DNA of 32,998 nucleotides, taken from Clostridiaceae bacterium. GTDB taxonomy: Bacteria > Bacillota > Clostridia > Oscillospirales > Butyricicoccaceae. Made by a program: the position numbers and the translations under genes. The stretch spans positions 1-32,998 of the forward strand of contig QXXE01000043.1 in NCBI GenBank assembly GCA_009911355.1, written 5' to 3'. Below are positions 22,002-31,979 of this stretch, in pieces. The notes under the pieces were generated by a model that saw only the letters and a list, made by a program, of their open reading frames with translations, was not told where the DNA came from and searched no databases. Every line of letters starts with the position of its first letter. Within the stretch, counting starts at the first letter, position 1.

Positions 22002-22721
22002 TCAGCGCAAAAGAGCTGACGCGATTACGTCGCGCGTGCGGGCCGGGAGCTCGCGCAGCTCCTCACGCCCCAGCCCCGCCGTCTCAATCGCCGGATGGAT
22101 CGTCACCGTCACCTCACAAGGCCGGATCAGCCACCCCGTCGGGTTCGCCTCCATCGCCCGGTATGACCCGTCAATCGTTACCGGCACAATCGCCGCCGCA
22201 GCCTTGCTCGCAATGCGGAATGCCCCACCCTTGAATTCCTGCAATTCACCCGAACGGCTGCGCGTGCCCTCCGGGAAAATAATAAGAGAATGCCCGCTTT
22301 GTAAAAGCTTTACGCCCTTCGCGATCGACTCCATCCCCGCGCGCGGGGAACTCCGATCCACAAATAAACAATGCAACAGCCGCATCCACAGCCGCAAAAT
22401 CGGGATGCGCGCCAGCTCCTGCTTCGCAAGCAGCCCATGCGCCCGCCCCAAACAACTCAACATCAGCGGTATATCAAAATTCCCCTGATGGTTCGCAATG
22501 AAAACCGCCTGCCTCTCCGGAAGGTTCTCCGCCCCGTTGACCGTGACCTTCATCCCAGCAACCCACATCAGCCGCCGCGCCCAATTGCGCACCTTCCGGT
22601 CTACCTTGCCGTCCAGCCCCGGGTCATGCCGCAAATCCAACCGCCAATAATAAAACAACAGCGGCAGCAAAAGGATCAAATACATCCAAAAATAGATAAA
22701 CCAAACCAGCGTGCGAAGCAT
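22002..22721 (-). CDS. plsC: 1-acyl-sn-glycerol-3-phosphate acyltransferase
   Basis: A 239-residue membrane-associated acyltransferase that converts lysophosphatidic acid to phosphatidic acid in phospholipid synthesis. It has an N-terminal hydrophobic helix (about 3-24). The catalytic NHQGNFD motif (NHx4D, about 82-88), an RSSPRAG segment, FPEGTRSRSG (about 148-157) and a VPVTIDG block are all present. The ATG at 22721 is favoured because GGAGG stands 9 nt upstream, inside the end of the MATE gene; the longer frame from 22820 overlaps that gene by about 95 bases. It is 4 bases from the MATE stop, hence probably co-transcribed. Confidence 0.92.
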   Translation of the reverse strand: MLRTLVWFIYFWMYLILLLPLLFYYWRLDLRHDPGLDGKVDRKVRNWARRLMWVAGMKVTVNGAENLPERQAVFIANHQGNFDIPLMLSCLGRAHGLLAKQELARIPILRLWMRLLHCLFVDRSSPRAGMESIAKGVKLLQSGHSLIIFPEGTRSRSGELQEFKGGAFRIASKAAAAIVPVTIDGSYRAMEANPTGWLIRPCEVTVTIHPAIETAGLGREELRELPARTRDVIASALLR

Positions 22722-22725
22722 CGCA

Positions 22726-24126
22726 TTACGCCTCCAATTTCGAAATCTCTTCCTTGTAGTCCCGGTACAGCAGCACAAACGACAGCACCAACGTGAAAAT
22801 CTCCGCAAACGGGAAAGCATACCATGTGCCGTTTACCCCCCACCATTTGCCAAACAGCCACGCCGCAGGCAGAATGATTACCAACTGGCGGCAAACCGAC
22901 ACGATCAGCGAGTTCATGCCACGCCCAATCGCCTGGAATACCGTCGAATTGATAATGCCAAACGCCGCCGGGATGAAACAAATGCTGATCGTCCGCAACG
23001 CCGGGACCCCCATCTGCATCAGCGGCGACGCCGCGCCCAGCGCCGCTTCCTCACTGCTCTGGAACAGGCTCAGCATCAGCCCCGGCGCAAGCTGGAACAA
23101 CGCCGTCCCCGCCGCCATGATCGCCGCCGCAGCAGCAAGCGAAACCTTATACGCCTGCATCATACGCTCCCGCCTGCGCGCACCAAAATTGTACCCCATA
23201 ACCGGCAGCGCACCCTGGTTCAGCCCAAATACCGGCATGAACACAAAGCTTTGCAGCTTGAAATAAATCCCCAGCACCGCAACCGCCGTCGCCGAATAGC
23301 CCGCCAGGATGCCGTTCAGCCCCGCCGTCATGACCGACATGACCGACTGCATCACAATGCCCGGAAGCCCAACCTGGTAAATCTGCAAAATAACCGAGCC
23401 GTCCAGCCTGAACCCCCTGAAGCCAATGTCAATCTCCTGCTTGCGCAGGAACAGGAAGCACAGCCCCAGCACCATGCTCACAACCTGCCCGATCACCGTC
23501 GCAACCGCCGCGCCCACAATGCCCATCTTCGGGCAGCCCAGCAGGCCGAAAATCATGATCGGGTCAAGGATAATATTCACCACCGCGCCCGTCACATTCT
23601 GGATCATCGGGATAACCATATTCCCCGTGCCCTGTATGATCTTCTCGCACGCAATGGAAACCATCGCAAACACCGAAAGCACCGTTACAATGTACCCGTA
23701 CCGCACGCCCTGCTCATAAATCGCAGGCTGCCCGCTGGTAAACGCGCCGAAAAACGGCTTCATTATAAGAAAGCACACCAGCCCATACACAAGCCCCGAA
23801 ATGACCGCCAGCACCAGCCCATGCCGCGCCGCCGCCGAGGCCGCATCCCGGTTGCCCGCGCCCAGCCGCCGCGCAATCAGCGAATTCACGCCGACCCCCG
23901 TGCCCACGCCCAGCGCAATAATCAGCGATTGGAGCGGGAAAGCCAACGACACCGCCGTCAACGCGTCCTGCGACAGCTTGGCAACATAAATACTGTCCAC
24001 AATATTATATAACGCCTGGATCAGCATCGAAAACATCGCAGGCAGCGCCATGCCCGCAATCAGCTTGCTGACCCGCTCCGTCCCCATCTTATTTTCCTGC
24101 GGCTGCAAGATAATCTCCTCCTTCAT
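22726..24126 (-). CDS. MATE-family efflux transporter
   Basis: A 466-residue protein with about 12 membrane segments in two similar halves, typical of Na+- or H+-coupled multidrug exporters. Signature stretches are MALPAMFSMLIQALYNIVDSIYVAKL near the N-terminus, MFGLLGCP-type loops, and FGARRRERMMQAYKVSL at the start of the second half. The substrate is unknown. The ATG at 24126 lacks a strong ribosome binding site; an internal ATG at 24087 (MGTERVSK) has AGGA 7-9 bases upstream and is a real alternative. It is followed closely by plsC. Confidence 0.93.
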   Translation of the reverse strand: MKEEIILQPQENKMGTERVSKLIAGMALPAMFSMLIQALYNIVDSIYVAKLSQDALTAVSLAFPLQSLIIALGVGTGVGVNSLIARRLGAGNRDAASAAARHGLVLAVISGLVYGLVCFLIMKPFFGAFTSGQPAIYEQGVRYGYIVTVLSVFAMVSIACEKIIQGTGNMVIPMIQNVTGAVVNIILDPIMIFGLLGCPKMGIVGAAVATVIGQVVSMVLGLCFLFLRKQEIDIGFRGFRLDGSVILQIYQVGLPGIVMQSVMSVMTAGLNGILAGYSATAVAVLGIYFKLQSFVFMPVFGLNQGALPVMGYNFGARRRERMMQAYKVSLAAAAAIMAAGTALFQLAPGLMLSLFQSSEEAALGAASPLMQMGVPALRTISICFIPAAFGIINSTVFQAIGRGMNSLIVSVCRQLVIILPAAWLFGKWWGVNGTWYAFPFAEIFTLVLSFVLLYRDYKEEISKLEA

Positions 24127-24316
24127 TTTACCAAAAATCCTAGTGAAAATGGGCTGCCAACCGCTCCCCGCGGCTGACAGCCTGTACTGTGCTCTATTCT
24201 AGCGGAATTTTTTGGCGATTGCAACTATTTTCCGCCCCTTTTGTGAACTTTTGTCGCTTTGCGCAGGTTCCCCATCCCTGGGGCGGCTTTTCTTGTGGAT
24301 TGTGCCCTGCACTGCG

Positions 24317-25741
24317 TCACCGCCGCAGCGCAGGCCCGCGCCCGGGCGCTTCCTCGCCCTCGCCGTCCAGCTGGCGCTCGGCCATGCCGTCCTCCGGGTC
24401 CGGTACTGCCAGCCCCTTTGCGCGCAGCGACTCCTTCACCTGCTCCGCACGCTTTTCCACCCGCGCTTCGTACTCAGCGGCTTCCTCCGCCTCCTCGTCC
24501 TCCCGCGTCAGCACAGTCTCTTTTGAATAAATAATCTGCTGCGCACCATACAGCCCGCCGTAGCCCGACAGCCGGTAGGTCACCGCACACACCAGCGCAA
24601 ACAGCGGCAACCCGGCCCCGCCGAACAGCTCATACGCCAGCAGGATTGAAGCCAGCGGCGCATTGGTCACGGCACAGAACAGCCCGACCATCCCGAGCGC
24701 CGCCGCGAAGCCCGCCGGGAGCCCCAGCCATGCGCCCACCGTGCAGCCAAACGTCGCGCCGATGAAAAAGGTCGGGACGATCTCGCCGCCCTTGAAGCCC
24801 GCGCCCAGCGTCAGCGCCGTCATCAGCAGCTTGCACGCGAACGCCCACGGCAGCGCCTGCCCCGCAACCGCGCGGATGATACCGTCCATGCCCGCGCCGT
24901 TGTAATCGCGCGTACCGAGCAGCAGCGTCATGCCGATGACCAGCACCGCGCCCGCCGCGACCCGCAGGTACGGGTTCGGCAGCTTTTTCTCATACAAATG
25001 ATGCACCGTGCGGAACACCACCGCCTCAAACCAGCCCAGCAGCCCGCACAGCACGCCCAGCACAACGCCAGCCGCAAGCGCCGCCCAGCCAGTCTCCGGC
25101 GCCTGCACCAGCCCGAAGCCGACCGGCCCGCAGCCCAGCCACGACGCAACCTGCTGCGCAACCAACGCCGCCGCCATGCACGGCGCAAGCGCCGCATAAT
25201 GCATCGCGCCGACCGAAACGACCTCGAGCGCGAACACCGCCGACGCAAGCGGCGTACCAAACACCGCCGAAAAGCCCGCCGCCATGCCGCACATGGCCAG
25301 CACCCGCGCCTCCTTATCGGGCAGGCGCAGCTTACGCCCGAGGAAGCTTGCAATCGAGCTGCCCAGCTGGAGCGCCGCGCCCTCGCGGCCCGAGGAGCCG
25401 CCCGTCAGATGGGTCAGCGCGGTCGAAACGCTAATCAGCGGGAAGATCCGCAGCGGGATGGCCTCGTTTTCGCGCACCGCGAGCAGCACCGCGTTGGTGC
25501 CCCGGTCGCCGTACATCCCCGCAAACTGGTACAGCGCGACGATCAGCAGGCCCGCCAGCGGCAGCAGGAACAGCAGCCAGCCGTTTGCCAGCCGGATCGC
25601 CCGCGCATACTCGGTGAGATGATGGAAGCCCGCGCCCGCGAACGCGACGACCACCCCGACCGCACTGCCCAGCACCAGCCATCTCAAAAAATCCAGGTAC
25701 GTGCGCCGCGCCCTGTGCAGCAGCGTATGTAATGTATCCAT
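24317..25741 (-). CDS. CLC-family anion channel/antiporter, fluoride-type signatures
   Basis: A 474-residue CLC protein with about 16 membrane helices and a C-terminal acidic/charged tail (from about residue 410). Gating Glu: GREGA (118-122). The usual GSGIP motif is replaced by RGTNAVL (near 80-86). The later selectivity motif is GFKGGEIVPTFFIGATFG (near 312-329), instead of GxFxP. These substitutions are the kind found in the CLC-F branch, which exports fluoride by H+ antiport; the family is certain, the fluoride role is inferred. ATG 25741 is preceded by GGGGGG and is chosen over an in-frame TTG 3 bases upstream. No fluoride riboswitch was recognised in the short leader. Confidence 0.85.
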   Translation of the reverse strand: MDTLHTLLHRARRTYLDFLRWLVLGSAVGVVVAFAGAGFHHLTEYARAIRLANGWLLFLLPLAGLLIVALYQFAGMYGDRGTNAVLLAVRENEAIPLRIFPLISVSTALTHLTGGSSGREGAALQLGSSIASFLGRKLRLPDKEARVLAMCGMAAGFSAVFGTPLASAVFALEVVSVGAMHYAALAPCMAAALVAQQVASWLGCGPVGFGLVQAPETGWAALAAGVVLGVLCGLLGWFEAVVFRTVHHLYEKKLPNPYLRVAAGAVLVIGMTLLLGTRDYNGAGMDGIIRAVAGQALPWAFACKLLMTALTLGAGFKGGEIVPTFFIGATFGCTVGAWLGLPAGFAAALGMVGLFCAVTNAPLASILLAYELFGGAGLPLFALVCAVTYRLSGYGGLYGAQQIIYSKETVLTREDEEAEEAAEYEARVEKRAEQVKESLRAKGLAVPDPEDGMAERQLDGEGEEAPGRGPALRR

Positions 25742-25763
25742 CAAACAGCCCCCCTTTCCCCCT

Positions 25764-25769
25764 AGTATA
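25764..25769 (-). promoter_or_regulatory. Extended -10 element of the CLC gene
   Basis: On the minus strand TGC-TATACT, an extended -10. The -35 region is poor (TTCCTT at 17 bp). The leader would be only about 16 nt. Confidence 0.45.
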
Positions 25770-25863
25770 GCACGCCGAGCCCCAAAAAGGAATTGTGCAT
25801 TTCAGAGAAAACTCCACCACCCCGCCCCTGCCGCAGCACGGTGGGAAGGGCCTCCCGCGCAGC

Positions 25864-25891
25864 AAAAAAGGGCGCCCGAAAGCGCCCTTTT
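25864..25891 (-). terminator. Terminator of the glycolytic operon, after eno
   Basis: AAAAGGGCGC and GCGCCCTTTT form a perfect 10-bp stem around CCGAAA, with six A's at the left giving a T-run in the minus direction. It lies 13 bases after the eno stop codon. Confidence 0.92.
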
Positions 25892-25903
25892 GGAGAAAAC
25901 TGC

Positions 25904-27286
<1,383 letters not shown>

Positions 27287-27307
27287 CTACACTGTTTGTG
27301 TGTGGTG

Positions 27308-27443
27308 ATCCCCGCCGCAGCGGTGGGTGGGATTCCAAAGGGGCTAGCCCCTTTGGCGCTGTCCGCGTAGGACGCCCGTCCGGCGAGGACGCCCATCCGG
27401 CGAGGATGGCCCGTCCGGCGAGGACGCCCGTCCGGCGAGGACA
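27308..27443 (-). repeat. Composite repeat with 17-bp tandem array between gpmI and eno
   Basis: CCGCCGCAGCGG (27312-27323), the perfect stem CCAAAGGGG-CTAG-CCCCTTTGG (27335-27356), GCGCTGTCCGCG, then four units of GAGGACGCCCGTCCGGC (27369-27436; the third is 18 bp with GATGG), ending close to the gpmI stop codon. Confidence 0.85.
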
Positions 27444-27466
27444 ACGCCGCACGACCACCAGCGCCC

Positions 27467-29242
27467 TCAGCGGACAAGCAGCGAGCGCCCCGTCATCTCC
27501 GCAGGCTGCGGCAGCGCAAGCAGATCCAGCATCGTCGGCGCAAGATCGGCAAGCACACCGCCCTCCGCCAGCGCCTTTACGTCATCGCGCCCAACCAGCA
27601 CCAGCGGGACAGGGTTCGTAGAATGCGCCGTGAACGGCGATACGCCGTCATCCTCAAGCATCTGGTCGGCGTTGCCGTGGTCAGCCGTGACCAGCGCGCA
27701 CCCGCCCTGCGCCAAAAGCGCGTCCAGCACCCGACCCAGGCAGGTGTCAACCGCCTCGACCGCCTTTACCGCAGCGTCAAATACGCCCGTGTGCCCGACC
27801 ATGTCGCAGTTCGCAAAGTTCAGGATCACTACATCATAGCGCCCGCTCTCAATGCGCTTTACCACCTCGTCGGTCACCTCATAGGCCGACATCTCCGGCT
27901 TGAGGTCATACGTCGCGACCGACGGGCTCTTGATCAGCGCCCGGTCCTCGTTCGCATATTCCTTCTCTACGCCGCCGTTAAAGAAAAACGTGACATGCGC
28001 GTACTTCTCAGTCTCCGCAATGCGCAGCTGGGTCAGCCCCTTGTCCGCAATATATTCGCCAAACGTGTTGGTCAGCGCCTCGGGCTTGAAGGCGACAAGC
28101 ACCTTGGGCATCGTCGCGTCATACTGCGCCATGCAGATATAATCCACCTCAAGCGCGCCCTTCGGGCGGTGGAAGCCGTCAAAATCCGGGTCGACAATCG
28201 CGCGCGTGATCTCACGGGCACGATCAGGCCGGAAATTCGCGAAAATTACCGAGTCCGACGTCTGGATTTCCGCGCCGTCGGTCGTGATCACCGGCACGAT
28301 AAACTCATCGGTCACGCCCTCGTCGTAAGACGCCTGGATCGCCGCGATCGGGTCGGGGTTGTGCTGCCCAACGCCGTTGACAATCGCATTATACGCGACC
28401 TCGAGCCGTTCCCAGCGCTTGTCGCGATCCATTGCGTAATAGCGCCCGCTGACCGTCGCGATACAGCCGATGCCGATCTCGTCGATCTTATCCTTGATTT
28501 TCTGCACAAAGGTGATGCCCGAAGTCGGGGGCGTGTCGCGCCCGTCCATAAAGCAGTGTACGCAGACCTTCCACAGGCCATTGCGCTTGGCGAGGTCAAG
28601 CAGCGCGCAGATGTGGTCGATATGCGAATGTACGCCGCCGTCCGACATCAGCCCAAAAATATGCAGCGTGGAATCGTTCCACTGGCAGTTTGTTACAGCG
28701 TTCATAAACGCTTCGTTTTCAAAGAAATCGCCATCCTGGATGGACTTGGTGATGCGGGTCAGTTCCTGATAGACGATACGCCCCGCGCCAATGTTCGTGT
28801 GCCCGACCTCAGAATTGCCCATCTGGCCTTCCGGGAGCCCAACGTCCATACCCGACGCGCCAATGCGGGTATTCGGGCAGGTTTTGAGCAGTTTGTCGAT
28901 GTTCGGGGTCTTTGCTGCGGCGATGGCGTTGCCGGTGCTGTCAGCGCGGTAGCCGAAGCCGTCCATGATGACCAGTGCCAGCGGGCTTTTGCCGGAAGGA
29001 GCCTTGGCGGGTTCCGGCTTCGCGGGTTCTGCCTGCACGGGTTCTGCCTGCACGGCTTCCACCTTCGCTGCTTCCGCCTGCACGGCTTCCACCGTTTCAG
29101 CCTTTGCCTTCTTCGGCTTCTCTTCCTTCTTTGCGGCCTTCTTTGCCGCCGCTTTTTCTTCCTTTACCGCCTTTGCGGCTTTTTTCGTTTCCTTCTTTTC
29201 CTTCTCCGCCGCTGCGGAGGTCTCGCTCTTTTTCTTAGCCAT
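27467..29242 (-). CDS. gpmI: Cofactor-independent phosphoglycerate mutase with Lys/Ala/Glu-rich N-terminal extension
   Basis: It interconverts 3- and 2-phosphoglycerate using two Mn2+ ions and a catalytic Ser. The enzyme proper runs from about residue 86: DGFG (Asp 94), GNSEVGHTNIGAGR with catalytic Ser near 144, HSHIDH, GRDTPP, RYYAMDRDKRW, NFRPDRAREIT, NCDMVGHTG, TADHGNAD, all intact. The total of 591 residues is about 80 more than usual. The excess is an N-terminal low-complexity tail: residues 1-48 are rich in Lys, Ala and Glu, and 50-82 are VEAVQAE/PAKPEPAK-type repeats. The tail is in frame with the ATG at 29242, which has AAGGAGA about 12 nt upstream. No ribosome binding site is visible at the domain start, so the tail appears genuine. 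Confidence 0.95.
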   Translation of the reverse strand: MAKKKSETSAAAEKEKKETKKAAKAVKEEKAAAKKAAKKEEKPKKAKAETVEAVQAEAAKVEAVQAEPVQAEPAKPEPAKAPSGKSPLALVIMDGFGYRADSTGNAIAAAKTPNIDKLLKTCPNTRIGASGMDVGLPEGQMGNSEVGHTNIGAGRIVYQELTRITKSIQDGDFFENEAFMNAVTNCQWNDSTLHIFGLMSDGGVHSHIDHICALLDLAKRNGLWKVCVHCFMDGRDTPPTSGITFVQKIKDKIDEIGIGCIATVSGRYYAMDRDKRWERLEVAYNAIVNGVGQHNPDPIAAIQASYDEGVTDEFIVPVITTDGAEIQTSDSVIFANFRPDRAREITRAIVDPDFDGFHRPKGALEVDYICMAQYDATMPKVLVAFKPEALTNTFGEYIADKGLTQLRIAETEKYAHVTFFFNGGVEKEYANEDRALIKSPSVATYDLKPEMSAYEVTDEVVKRIESGRYDVVILNFANCDMVGHTGVFDAAVKAVEAVDTCLGRVLDALLAQGGCALVTADHGNADQMLEDDGVSPFTAHSTNPVPLVLVGRDDVKALAEGGVLADLAPTMLDLLALPQPAEMTGRSLLVR

Positions 29243-29267
29243 AACGAATAACTTTTCTCCTTAAACC

Positions 29268-29355
29268 GGCAAAAGGGGGCGGCTGGGCTGACCCCTTTTG
29301 CCCTGATGCCCTGACCGGGCCCTTGTGGCAGGCGGGGGCCAATCCCCCGCCTGCC
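29268..29355. repeat. Two perfect hairpins between tpiA and gpmI
   Basis: GGCAAAAGGGG / CCCCTTTTGCC (29268-29278 with 29292-29302, 11 bp) and GGCAGGCGGGGG / CCCCCGCCTGCC (29327-29338 with 29344-29355, 12 bp, loop CCAAT). In the direction of transcription neither is followed by a good T-run, so mRNA processing, stability or partial attenuation is likelier than full termination. The rest of the gap to 29512 holds no recognisable gene. Confidence 0.75.
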
Positions 29356-29512
29356 TGTTGTGTTGTTGTTGAACCTGCGGTGCATCTTTCAGCATGCCCA
29401 GCGGCACTGGAGCCGCCGCAGGCAGCACGCCTGGCAGACGCAGTGCAAGCCTAAAAGCCTATTCAGCTCTTTCGAAACGCCGCTTGGCGGGTTTCCAGAG
29501 CGAAACAAGCGC

Positions 29513-30283
29513 TTACTGGTTCGCCGCGTCCACGATTGCCGCGAAGTCGGCCGCCTTGAGGGAAGCGCCGCCGATCAGGCCGCCGTCCACGTCGGGCTGT
29601 GCGAGCAGCTCGGCGGCGTTCTTGGCGTTCATCGAGCCGCCGTACTGGACGGTGATTGCGCGGGCTGCGCGTGCGCCGTAGAGCTCGCGCAGGCAGTCGC
29701 GGATTGCCGAGCAGACCTCGCCGGCCTGTTCAGCGGTTGCGGTTTTGCCGGTGCCGATTGCCCAGATGGGCTCGTAAGCGATCACGACCTTCTTGATGTC
29801 CTCGGCGGCCACGTCGCGCAGGGCGATCTTGATCTGCTTACGGACAACTTCCATGGTGACGTCCTGTTCGCGCTCCTCAAGGGTTTCGCCGCAGCAGAGG
29901 ATGGGGCGCAGGCCGGCGGCGAGGGCGACTTTGACTTTTTTATTGCAGCTGATATCGGTCTCGCCGAAATACTGGCGGCGTTCGGAGTGGCCGATGATGA
30001 CGAACTTGACGCCCATTTCCTTCAGCATGTCGGCGGAAACCTCGCCGGTAAACGCGCCGGACTTCTCGAAGTGCATATTCTGCGCGCCGATGGCGATTTT
30101 AGAGCCGCGCGCAGCCTTCACGGCGTTCTGGATGTCGGTAAACGGCACGCAAAGCACCATTTCGCACCATTTGCATCTGCTGAGGGCGGGTTTCATCTCT
30201 TCGATGAGGGCTTTTGCTTCGGTCGGAGTCTTGTTCATTTTCCAGTTGCCTGCGATAATGGTCTTGCGATATCTGCGATTCAT
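29513..30283 (-). CDS. tpiA: Triosephosphate isomerase
   Basis: It interconverts dihydroxyacetone phosphate and glyceraldehyde 3-phosphate. 256 residues, normal TIM-barrel length. Active-site residues are visible: N13 and K15 in AGNWKMN, H99 in IIGHSERRQYFGE, E171 in AYEPIWAIGTGK, and the phosphate-binding VQYGGSM and DGGLIGGASL. GAAAGGGG lies 6 nt upstream of the ATG at 30283. Second gene of the glycolytic operon, with repeat DNA on both sides. Confidence 0.97.
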   Translation of the reverse strand: MNRRYRKTIIAGNWKMNKTPTEAKALIEEMKPALSRCKWCEMVLCVPFTDIQNAVKAARGSKIAIGAQNMHFEKSGAFTGEVSADMLKEMGVKFVIIGHSERRQYFGETDISCNKKVKVALAAGLRPILCCGETLEEREQDVTMEVVRKQIKIALRDVAAEDIKKVVIAYEPIWAIGTGKTATAEQAGEVCSAIRDCLRELYGARAARAITVQYGGSMNAKNAAELLAQPDVDGGLIGGASLKAADFAAIVDAANQ

Positions 30284-30379
30284 AATATACCCCTTTCGGA
30301 AATGACCGCTGATGCGGTTTTCTATGTAAATGTGCCGCTAACGCGGCCTATATCTTCCTGCAAACACGCGGCCTGCCGC

Positions 30380-30500
30380 CGCTATTCGCCTCCGCAGCGG
30401 GCGCCAGGGGACGCTGTCCCCTGGACCCCTGGCCCTACGCGGGCAGCGCCAGAGGGGCTAACCCCTCTGGACTCCCTTTCTCGCCTGCGGGCGGGACGAA
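30380..30500 (+). repeat. Composite intergenic repeat between pgk and tpiA
   Basis: CGCCTCCGCAGCGGGCG, the perfect stem CCAGGGGAC-GCT-GTCCCCTGG with GGACCCC tail, CCCTACGCGGGCAGCG, CCAGAGGGG-CTAA-CCCCTCTGG with ACTCCC tail, then CGCCTGCGGGCGGGACG. It sits inside the glycolytic operon, opposite to transcription. Confidence 0.88.
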
Positions 30501-30536
30501 GGACAAACAAATTGATTCAGTTCCCAAACCCAGTGC

Positions 30537-31727
30537 TTATTTATCCATCAGGCAGGCAATGCCCGGCAGCTCAAGCCCTTCGAGGAATTCCAGCGACGCG
30601 CCGCCGCCGGTAGAGATATGGGTCATGCGGCTTGCGAAGCCCAGCTTTTCCACTGCCGCTGCGCTGTCGCCGCCGCCAATGATCGAAACCGCGTTGGAAG
30701 CCGCGATTGCCTTTGCAACCGCCTTGGTGCCTACCGCGAACGCGTCAAACTCGAACACGCCCATCGGGCCGTTCCAGACCACGGTGCCCGCGTCCTTGAG
30801 GGACTCGGAAAACAGCTCGATGGTCTTCGGGCCGATGTCGAGGCCCATCATGTTGTCCGGCAGCTCGCCCGCTTCATAGACAACCGGCTCCGCGTCCGCC
30901 GCGAAGTGGTCGGCGCAGACGGTATCGATCGGGAGCAGCAGCTGCACGCCCTTTGCTTCGGCCTTTTCCAGCAGGCCCTTTGCAAGATCAAGCTTGTCGT
31001 CCTCGCAGAGCGAGGTGCCGATCTTCTTGCCCATCGCTTTCATGAAGGTGTAGCTCATGCCGCCGCCGATGATGATGGTATCGCACTTTTCGATCAGGTT
31101 ATTGATAACGCCGATCTTATCGGAGACCTTTGCGCCGCCGAGGATTGCGACAAACGGGCGGGCCGGGTCAGCGAGCGCCTTGCCCATGATGGAGATTTCT
31201 TTGTTGATGAGGAAGCCGCATGCGGCGGGGAGGTAATCGGCAATGCCTGCGGTGGTTGCATGGGCGCGGTGGGCGGTGCCGAACGCGTCGTTTACGTAGA
31301 CCTCTGCCAAGCCGGCAAGCTCCTTCGCGAATGCGGGGTCGTTCTTTTCCTCTTCCTTGTGGAAGCGGACGTTCTCCAGCAGCATCACCTCGCCCGGCTT
31401 GAGGGCTGCGGCCAGCGACTTTGCGGATTCGCCGACTACGTCGTCAGCCAGCTTGACTTCCTGCCCGAGCAGCTCGGTCAGGCGCTCAGCGACCGGCTTG
31501 AGGGAATACTTCGGGTTGACCTGGCCCTTCGGGCGGCCCAGGTGCGAGCAGAGGATTACTGCGGCCTTCTGCGCCAGCAGGTACTTGATGGTTTGCAGGG
31601 AGGCAACAATACGCTTGTCGTCGGTGATCCGGCCCGTGTCGTCCTGCGGAACGTTGAAATCGCACCGGACGATGACCTTTTTCCCGGCGACCTCGATGTC
31701 TTCAACGCTCTTCTTGTTGTACTGCAT
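30537..31727 (-). CDS. pgk: Phosphoglycerate kinase
   Basis: It transfers phosphate from 1,3-bisphosphoglycerate to ADP, the first ATP-yielding step of glycolysis. 396 residues, typical length. [12 protein letters not shown] (substrate binding), [51 protein letters not shown] and the nucleotide-binding [10 protein letters not shown] are intact. The ATG at 31727 is preferred over 31733 because AAAGGAG is 7 nt upstream of it. First gene of the operon pgk-tpiA-gpmI-eno; a gap gene is not within the window. Confidence 0.97.
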   Translation of the reverse strand: MQYNKKSVEDIEVAGKKVIVRCDFNVPQDDTGRITDDKRIVASLQTIKYLLAQKAAVILCSHLGRPKGQVNPKYSLKPVAERLTELLGQEVKLADDVVGESAKSLAAALKPGEVMLLENVRFHKEEEKNDPAFAKELAGLAEVYVNDAFGTAHRAHATTAGIADYLPAACGFLINKEISIMGKALADPARPFVAILGGAKVSDKIGVINNLIEKCDTIIIGGGMSYTFMKAMGKKIGTSLCEDDKLDLAKGLLEKAEAKGVQLLLPIDTVCADHFAADAEPVVYEAGELPDNMMGLDIGPKTIELFSESLKDAGTVVWNGPMGVFEFDAFAVGTKAVAKAIAASNAVSIIGGGDSAAAVEKLGFASRMTHISTGGGASLEFLEGLELPGIACLMDK

Positions 31728-31780
31728 AATCATTCTCCTTTATAAATAATTTCCTGTCATTATGAATGGATGCTGTTCCT

Positions 31781-31829
31781 GTGGGATACCCAGTTCGGCA
31801 TTTTTCTGCCCCCTCTTCAAGAATCCCAC
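31781..31829 (-). promoter_or_regulatory. Structured pgk mRNA leader
   Basis: In the leader, GTGGGAT (31829-31823) pairs perfectly with ATCCCAC (31787-31781). An inner GGCA-GAAAAA-TGCC hairpin (31810-31797) lies within. No known riboswitch class was recognised. Confidence 0.45.
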
Positions 31830-31840
31830 TCCAACATAGA

Positions 31841-31869
31841 ATTATACTTTGTTTTCACGCGTCTTTCAA
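31841..31869 (-). promoter_or_regulatory. Promoter of the glycolytic operon
   Basis: On the minus strand TTGAAA (31869-31864), a 17-bp spacer and TATAAT (31846-31841). The predicted start near 31834 gives a leader of about 107 nt. Confidence 0.8.
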
Positions 31870-31979
31870 GAGAAAAAAGGAAATTTTTTGTGAAAAAGCC
31901 GTCGGTTCCCGGATTTTTTTCGCCATGTTTTGGCGTTTTGCAGTATTTCCGGCCTGGTTCCTGGCAGTTTTTTGGAAGT

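Noticed and set aside
22711..24012. 433-codon Arg/Gln/His-rich open frame on the plus strand
   Set aside because: Antisense to the MATE gene. Composition is an artefact of reading a hydrophobic membrane protein backwards.
25742..25860. Fluoride riboswitch upstream of the CLC gene
   Set aside because: The conserved pseudoknot sequence was not found, and the predicted leader is only about 16 nt.
27623..29251. 542-codon open frame on the plus strand
   Set aside because: Antisense to gpmI. The odd FLLRR/LCLHGF repeats mirror the low-complexity gpmI tail.
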